Below, one piece after another: positions 58,226 through 64,000 of a DNA stretch of 64,000 nt. The translations under genes and the position numbers were made by a program. The notes under the pieces were generated by a model that had not been told where the DNA came from, ran no database searches, and saw only the letters and a program-made list of their open reading frames with translations. Within the stretch, counting starts at the first letter, position 1. The number at the start of each line of letters is the position of its first letter. Source of the stretch: Dehalococcoidia bacterium (GTDB lineage Bacteria; Chloroflexota; Dehalococcoidia; Lucifugimonadales; Lucifugimonadaceae); assembly GCA_014239735.1 (NCBI GenBank), contig JAAZYI010000025.1, positions 1 to 64,000 on the forward strand, in the 5' to 3' direction.

Positions 58226-58537
58226 CTAGTCCAATACCATCCTAATATCCACTCCAGCAGGAACGTTTAGTGTCGTTAAAGAATCAATAGTTTTAGCTCC
58301 AGGATCAAGAATATCTATAATTCTCTTATGAATGCGTAATTCAAAGTGTTCTCTGGATTTTTTATTAACATGAGGTGACCTAAGCACACAAAATCTTCTT
58401 ATGCTTGTTGGCATAGGTATAGGTCCAGCAACGGCAGCACCAGTTCTTTCAGCAGCTTCTAATATTTGCTGAGCCGATAAGTCCAAAACTCTATGATCAT
58501 ATGCTTTTAATGTGATTCTAATGGCTTGATTCGGCAT
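58226..58537 (-). CDS. rpsJ: 30S ribosomal protein S10
   Basis: [39 protein letters not shown]. Confidence 0.97.
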   Translation of the reverse strand: MPNQAIRITLKAYDHRVLDLSAQQILEAAERTGAAVAGPIPMPTSIRRFCVLRSPHVNKKSREHFELRIHKRIIDILDPGAKTIDSLTTLNVPAGVDIRMVLD

Positions 58538-60594
58538 TATACTTCTCTCTTTATCATTGGCGCAGGCGCATAATGATCTAATTCTTGTGAAAAACTTGCT
58601 CGACCAGTTGTATTTGAACGCAAAATAGTAGCATACTGGAAAGTCTCAGCTAATGGAACAAATGTTTTTATTATTTGTAAGCCTGTCTGAGCATCCATTG
58701 ATTGAACTTGCGCTCTTCTACTTTGCAAATCACCTAAAACATCACCAAGAAATTCTTCAGGGGTTACAACTTCCATTAACATAACGGGTTCTAATATAAA
58801 CGGGCTTGCTTTTTGGCAAGCATCTTTAAATGCCATAGAAGCCGCAATTTTAAATGCTACTTCAGAAGAGTCAACTTCATGATGAGAGCCATCAATCAAT
58901 ACTGCCTTAATATCTACAACTGGGTGACCTGCAACAACTCCTGATTGAGCAGCTTCCTTAAAACCTTGTTCTACAGGTTTAAAATATTCAGTAGGAAGTG
59001 TTGCTCCAGTAATTTCCGATTCAAATACAAGACCGCTTCCAGCTTCAAGAGGCTCAATCCTTAAAGTAACATCACCAAATTGACCTCTGCCACCCGATTG
59101 CCTGATAAATTTCCCTTGAGCGGCGGCGGTTTTTCTAACGGTTTCCCTGTATGCAACTTTTGGAGCTCCCACGTTTGCTTCAACTTTAAACTCTCTCTTT
59201 ATTCTTTCAACGATAACATCAAGGTGAAGTTCTCCCATTCCAGCTAAAACCATTTGTCCACTCTCTTGGTCAGTAGTAAATTTTAAAGTTGGATCTTCAT
59301 CAACTAGTTTAGTAACAGCAATATCCATTTTGTCTTGATCAGCTTTACTCTTTGCTTCAATAGCTACTGATAAAACTGGATCAGGGAAAGTCATGCTTTC
59401 TAGGAGAATTCTTTCACTCACATCACTTAATGTGTGTGCGGTAGAAATTTCTTTTAATCCCACCACAGCCACAATATCCCCTGCCTTAGCTACTTCTATT
59501 TCTTCTCTTTCCTCTGCGTGCATCTTAAGCAATCTTCCAATTCTTTGTTGTTTATTAATTGTTGTATTGAAAACTTTATCTCCAGCTGAAACTTTTCCTG
59601 AATAGATCCTCATATAACATAATCTTCCTACGTGTTCATCAGCAACAACTTTGAATACCAGTCCACTAAATGGTTCTGAATCATTTAATTCGCGTTGCAG
59701 AGTTTCTTCGCCTGATACATCTGTACCTTTGACAGCAGGAAGGTCGTCTGGAGAAGGTAAATAATCACATATTGCATCCAGCAAATGATGTACTCCTTTG
59801 TGTTTTAGAGCTGAGCCACAAAAAACAGGAAAAATCTTTAACTCTAGTGTAGCTCTTCTAGCTGCTGCTTTTAACTCATCAATGTTTATTTCTTGATCTT
59901 CTAAAAACTTCTCCATAAGTTCATCATCGGTTTCTGCTATCTTCTCAACCATTTTAGATCTAGCATCTTTTGCTTTAGAAAGCATCTCCTCAGGTATCTC
60001 TACTTCTTTTGGTTCAGTAGGATTATTTCCTTCGTCATAAACATGAGCTCTCATTTCTACTAAATCAATCAAGCCTCTATATTCTGCCTCAGCACCAATT
60101 GGAATTTGCATTGGAACAGGATTTGCATTTAATTTATCTTCTATAGTCCCTACAGCAAAATCAAAATCAGCTCCAAGTCTGTCCATTTTATTAATAAAAC
60201 ACATTCTAGGAACCTTATGCTTGTCTGCTTGTCTCCAAACTGTTTCAGATTGAGGCTGGACACCAGATACAGATTCAAACACTACCACTGCACCATCTAA
60301 AACCCTTAAACTTCTTTCTACTTCAGCGGTAAAATCGACGTGACCGGGGGTGTCAATAATATTTACATCATAGTCTTTCCAAGAAGCATTCGTAGCAGCA
60401 GAACCAATAGTTATGCCTCTCTCTTTTTCGAGCTCCATAAAATCCATAACTGCAGTTCCATCATCGATCGATCCAATTTTATAAGTGGCTCCAGTGAAAA
60501 AAAGCACTCTTTCAGTTACAGTAGTTTTGCCTGCATCTATATGAGCAATAAATCCGATATTTCTTAGTTTTTGCTGATTTGACATACTTACCAC
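58537..60594 (-). CDS. fusA: elongation factor G
   Basis: [50 protein letters not shown]. Confidence 0.98.
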   Translation of the reverse strand: MVSMSNQQKLRNIGFIAHIDAGKTTVTERVLFFTGATYKIGSIDDGTAVMDFMELEKERGITIGSAATNASWKDYDVNIIDTPGHVDFTAEVERSLRVLDGAVVVFESVSGVQPQSETVWRQADKHKVPRMCFINKMDRLGADFDFAVGTIEDKLNANPVPMQIPIGAEAEYRGLIDLVEMRAHVYDEGNNPTEPKEVEIPEEMLSKAKDARSKMVEKIAETDDELMEKFLEDQEINIDELKAAARRATLELKIFPVFCGSALKHKGVHHLLDAICDYLPSPDDLPAVKGTDVSGEETLQRELNDSEPFSGLVFKVVADEHVGRLCYMRIYSGKVSAGDKVFNTTINKQQRIGRLLKMHAEEREEIEVAKAGDIVAVVGLKEISTAHTLSDVSERILLESMTFPDPVLSVAIEAKSKADQDKMDIAVTKLVDEDPTLKFTTDQESGQMVLAGMGELHLDVIVERIKREFKVEANVGAPKVAYRETVRKTAAAQGKFIRQSGGRGQFGDVTLRIEPLEAGSGLVFESEITGATLPTEYFKPVEQGFKEAAQSGVVAGHPVVDIKAVLIDGSHHEVDSSEVAFKIAASMAFKDACQKASPFILEPVMLMEVVTPEEFLGDVLGDLQSRRAQVQSMDAQTGLQIIKTFVPLAETFQYATILRSNTTGRASFSQELDHYAPAPMIKREV

Positions 60595-61058
60595 CTATAA
60601 TGAGCGAAAGCTCTATTTGCTTCTGCCATTCTATGAGTATCTTCCTTCTTCTTTACTGCAGTTCCTTCTCCATTTGAAGCATCAAGTAGTTCTTGGAATA
60701 ATTTTCTTGAAATGGACATCCCAGATCTAGATCTTGCAGCATCAACCAGCCACCTTATAGCTAAAGATAATCTTCTTGCTGGCTTGACTTCTACAGGGAC
60801 TTGATAAGTTGCTCCCCCTACTCTTCTAGCCTTAACTTCAACTGTTGGCATTGCATTCTTGATAGCTTGATCAAAAACTTCCTTGCCTGGCTTTTTTGTT
60901 TTTTTCTCTAGTTCATCTAGAACATCATAAATAATCTTTTGGACAACTGATTTATTGCCACCTTCCATTAACTTATTGGTAAATCTTACTAAATCAGTAC
61001 TATTAAATTTAGGATCAGGTGCGACTATTCTTTTTACTGCTCTTCTTCTTCTGGACAT
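60588..61058 (-). CDS. rpsG: 30S ribosomal protein S7
   Basis: [28 protein letters not shown]-terminus. Confidence 0.97.
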   Translation of the reverse strand: MSRRRRAVKRIVAPDPKFNSTDLVRFTNKLMEGGNKSVVQKIIYDVLDELEKKTKKPGKEVFDQAIKNAMPTVEVKARRVGGATYQVPVEVKPARRLSLAIRWLVDAARSRSGMSISRKLFQELLDASNGEGTAVKKKEDTHRMAEANRAFAHYRW

Positions 61059-61082
61059 TTTATCTTAGCGCACCTTTCATTT

Positions 61083-61502
61083 TTATTTGCCAGAAGGTTT
61101 GGCGGTTCCGTACTTACTTCGACCCTGAGATCTATTTTGAACACCTTCGGTATCTAAAGATCCCCTGACAATATGATATCTAACTCCAGGAAGGTCTGGG
61201 ACTCTTCCTCCTCTTAGAAGAACGACTGAGTGCTCCTGAAGGTTATGTCCTTCTCCAGGAATATATGCAGTGACCTCCATTCCATTAGTTAACCTAACTC
61301 TTGCTACTTTTCTTAAAGCAGAATTTGGCTTTTTGGGGGTAACTGTCCTAACTTGAAGACAAACTCCTCTTTTTTGTGGACTATTAGTCTTGGCATTAAG
61401 TCTGTTTTCTAAAGAATTATAGTTGAATCCTAGCGCAGGTGTATTAGACTTCCTTGAAGGAGTCCTTCTTGACTTTCTTACTAATTGATTTATTGTAGGC
61501 AT
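61083..61502 (-). CDS. rpsL: 30S ribosomal protein S12
   Basis: [68 protein letters not shown]. Confidence 0.98.
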   Translation of the reverse strand: MPTINQLVRKSRRTPSRKSNTPALGFNYNSLENRLNAKTNSPQKRGVCLQVRTVTPKKPNSALRKVARVRLTNGMEVTAYIPGEGHNLQEHSVVLLRGGRVPDLPGVRYHIVRGSLDTEGVQNRSQGRSKYGTAKPSGK

Positions 61503-61581
61503 TTTATGTTTTTTCGTTTGTACTATGCATTAGGTCTAAAATTCAGAAAAATTTCAAACTAAAATTCAACCGCAATGAGCG

Positions 61582-61610
61582 AGTATATATTTGAATGGAA
61601 TTATCGTCAA
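61582..61610 (-). promoter_or_regulatory. sigma70-type promoter for the rpsL-to-rpsI ribosomal supercluster
   Basis: Minus strand TTGACG (61610-61605) - 17 nt - TATACT (61587-61582), ~80 nt upstream of rpsL. Confidence 0.65.
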
Positions 61611-61747
61611 CGACTTTTTTATGTTTTTTTTTTGATTTTATTGACGAGAAAATTAAGAATTTAAAATTATTCAACTGCAGTAAAAACATTTATGTTAAAT
61701 TATATAGCATCTCAATTGTTGAAAACCATAAGAATTAAATAATAAAA

Positions 61748-62443
61748 ATGGCGGAAGAAAAAAAAATAGTAAATGCACTCGGTTTAAGCAAACCTAAAGA
61801 GGAAGAGTTGTCTTTAAAGCTTAAATCATCTGGTTTTATTCTTAATGCAGGAAATGATTTTGAAGAGTTGGATTCAGAGGGAGCTAAAGATAATGAACAA
61901 TTAATAATTATATCTGGCGAAGATCTTAATCTTGACCTTTTTAAAGAAAATGTAAAAAAAGCGGAGGAATTAGAAATAAATGTAATTGCATTGATGCCTT
62001 TGAAAGACATGGATCTGTTAATTACAAATTTCTCTAGACCTTCTTTTGATTTTTGCTTACCTCCACATGATGTGAATGAAATATTCTTAAGATTAATTAA
62101 TGCTATAGGTAAGTCAAGCAAAGAAAATAAGGGGCTCATTAAAATAGGCCCTTTGATTATAAATCAAGAAAGTTACGAAGTAACTCTAGAAGGTATAAAA
62201 ATCGATTTAACTTTCAAGGAATATGAACTACTGAAATATTTAGCTGCTAAACCAGGGAGAGTATTTTCAAGAGAGTCTCTTCTTCATAGTGTTTGGGAGT
62301 ATGACTATTATGGAGGAACAAGGACAGTTGATGTTCATATAAGAAGATTAAGAAGCAAAATAAACGATATTAGGTATAATTTTATTGAAACAGTTTGGAA
62401 TGTTGGCTATAGATTTAAAGTCGACTCTACAAAGAATATATAA
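61748..62443 (+). CDS. OmpR-family winged-helix regulator with pseudo-receiver (GlnR-like)
   Basis: 231 aa; C-terminal LTFKEYELLKYLAAKPGRVFSRESLLHSVWEYDYYGGTRTVDVHIRRLRSKI...VWNVGYRF; N-terminal receiver lacks canonical acidic pocket. Confidence 0.85.
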   Translation: MAEEKKIVNALGLSKPKEEELSLKLKSSGFILNAGNDFEELDSEGAKDNEQLIIISGEDLNLDLFKENVKKAEELEINVIALMPLKDMDLLITNFSRPSFDFCLPPHDVNEIFLRLINAIGKSSKENKGLIKIGPLIINQESYEVTLEGIKIDLTFKEYELLKYLAAKPGRVFSRESLLHSVWEYDYYGGTRTVDVHIRRLRSKINDIRYNFIETVWNVGYRFKVDSTKNI

Positions 62444-62451
62444 TTTGCAAA

Positions 62452-63804
62452 ATGACTAAAGAAGATAGAGAAAATCAAATAAGTTATGTCTTAACTAAAG
62501 CTACTGAGAATAATGTTAAATTTATTCGGCTTTGGTTTACTGATATTTTTGGAACTGTAAAAGGATTTGGCATAACAATTGATGAACTTGAAAAAGTTCT
62601 TCACGAAGGGGCTAGTTTTGATGGAGCCTCAATATTTGGTTCAGAGAGATTTCAAGAGAGCGAAATGATAGCTATGCCAGACCCTACAACCTTTGAAATT
62701 CTTCCGTGGAGACCTGAAGAAAATGCAGTAGCAAAAATAACCTGTGAAATTATCAATAAAGACGGAACTCCATCTAGCTTAGATAGCAGATTCATTCTGA
62801 AAAAAAAGTTAAATGAACTCAAAGAGAAAGGACTGAATTTCTATGTGGCTCCTGAAATAGAATATTTTTATCTTGAAGATTCAAAAAGTATGAAGCCTAT
62901 AGATGAAAAAGGGTATTTTGATCAAATTGGCACTCACAGTGATTTAGGATCGGACTTAAGAAGAAAGACAGTGCTAGGTCTTGAAAAAATAGGTATACCA
63001 ATTCAAAAATTTCATCATGAAGTATCTCCTGGCCAGCAAGAAATTAGCTTAAGATACAACGATTCACTAACTATGGCAGACAATATACAAACTTTCAAAT
63101 TGGTAGTTAAAGAAATTGCAATGAACGAAAATGTATTCGCCACTTTTATGCCTAAGCCTTTCCAAGAGCATGAGGGCAATGGGATGCATTTACACATATC
63201 ATTATTTGAAGGCGAAAAAAACTTATTTGCTCATGAAAAGAAAACGAAATCAGGAGTGTCAAAACAAGGCGAAGGATTTACTGCTGGGCTATTAAAACAT
63301 GTCAATGAATTTATGCTAACAACAAATCAATGGGTAAATTCTTATAAAAGAATATCAGCGCTAAATGAGGCTCCATCTTATCGTTGTTGGTCAAAAAATC
63401 CTGATTACGGGAATTTAATTACAATACCTGAAATAAGAAAGGGAAGTAATATCTCTTCTAGAATTGAGTTTAGGTTGCCTGATCCAGGGTGCAATCCATA
63501 TTTAAGTTTCGCTGCAATAATTACAGCAGGACTAAAGGGAATGCAAAACAATTATAAACTTGAGCCTCCAATGGAAGAATCCTTTTCAAGTCTATCCCAA
63601 GAAGGATTAGTTCAACTTGAAGATGAAAAAAAATTAGCTCAAGACCTAGGTACTTCTATTAAAAATGCTGAAGAAAGCTCACTTCTTAAAGATGCTTTAG
63701 GCGAAGAAGCTCATTCAATATTTTTGAAAGGTAAAAAAAGAGAATGGTCAGAATATCTAAAAACAGTATCAGAATTTGAATTAAAAAACTGGTTAAATTT
63801 ATAG
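62452..63804 (+). CDS. glnA: type I glutamine synthetase
   Basis: 450 aa; DGASIFGSERFQESEM; PKPFQEHEGNGMHLHISL; RIEFRLPDPGCNPYLSFAAIITAGLKG. Confidence 0.96.
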   Translation: MTKEDRENQISYVLTKATENNVKFIRLWFTDIFGTVKGFGITIDELEKVLHEGASFDGASIFGSERFQESEMIAMPDPTTFEILPWRPEENAVAKITCEIINKDGTPSSLDSRFILKKKLNELKEKGLNFYVAPEIEYFYLEDSKSMKPIDEKGYFDQIGTHSDLGSDLRRKTVLGLEKIGIPIQKFHHEVSPGQQEISLRYNDSLTMADNIQTFKLVVKEIAMNENVFATFMPKPFQEHEGNGMHLHISLFEGEKNLFAHEKKTKSGVSKQGEGFTAGLLKHVNEFMLTTNQWVNSYKRISALNEAPSYRCWSKNPDYGNLITIPEIRKGSNISSRIEFRLPDPGCNPYLSFAAIITAGLKGMQNNYKLEPPMEESFSSLSQEGLVQLEDEKKLAQDLGTSIKNAEESSLLKDALGEEAHSIFLKGKKREWSEYLKTVSEFELKNWLNL

Positions 63805-63824
63805 GTTTATATAGATATTCATAG

Positions 63825-63830
63825 TATAAT
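63825..63830 (+). promoter_or_regulatory. possible -10 element (TATAAT) for gltB
   Basis: Perfect TATAAT in the glnA-gltB gap; no convincing -35 at 17-nt spacing. Confidence 0.3.
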
Positions 63831-63873
63831 TTGTCGGCTCATATAAATTTTTTTAATTATTAATTGTGAAAAT

Positions 63874-64000
63874 ATGAATAGTAAAAAGATAAAAGAAAAT
63901 TTTGAATTGTTAGAAAATGCAGGTTCTTATGACCCTAGCTTTGAGCGTGATGCATGCGGAGTGGGTCTAGTAGCGAATATACAAGGCATAAAAAGCCATG
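63874..64000 (+). CDS. gltB: glutamate synthase large subunit, N-terminus (truncated by window)
   Basis: MNSKKIKENFELLENAGSYDPSFERDACGVGLVANIQGIKSH; DACGVG class II glutaminase Cys motif. Confidence 0.8.
   Translation, partial: MNSKKIKENFELLENAGSYDPSFERDACGVGLVANIQGIKSH

Noticed and set aside
61503-61747. GlnR-like box in the divergent region upstream of the regulator-glnA operon
   Set aside because: No GTnAC-N6-GTnAC found; gtaaaa...gttaaa there has the wrong spacing.

Overview
AT-rich, densely packed bacterial chromosomal segment. Gene content suggests a streamlined marine lineage, possibly Chloroflexota/SAR202-like, but I cannot confirm that without searches. From left to right it contains: the 3' end of an ABC ATPase; a tRNA island (Leu-TAA, Cys-GCA, Leu-GAG, Trp-CCA) enclosing a putative sugar O-methyltransferase; P-II/Amt; phospholipid and glycosyltransferase genes; a dipeptide ABC transporter; prfB; a DapA-like protein; argS-argF-der-plsY-gpsA; rsmE-prmA-dnaJ; a Pro/Thr-linker cell-surface protein; a very large secreted Ig-like/S-layer-like protein; rho; pyrG; gatC-gatA; panC; hisS-prfA-prmC; a ~20 kb ribosomal protein supercluster (rpsI back to rpsL, minus strand, without tuf); and an OmpR-type regulator-glnA-gltB nitrogen locus. 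No CRISPR, transposase, phage or classical defence system is visible. The best second-look items are: (i) a perfect GTTAC-N6-GTTAC (GlnR-box-like) element upstream of amt-glnK, with an orphan pseudo-receiver OmpR regulator next to glnA-gltB; (ii) eight perfect 15-bp repeats giving ribosomal protein S3 an (AKKPA)8 tail; (iii) a DapA-fold protein apparently lacking both catalytic Tyr and Schiff-base Lys; (iv) convergent gene pairs that all overlap or abut, including the end of the ribosomal supercluster; (v) two proteins sharing a Cys-Gly-Gly/TM/Arg C-terminus resembling a sorting signal; (vi) a compositionally distinct giant surface protein with an isolated, palindrome-rich upstream region.
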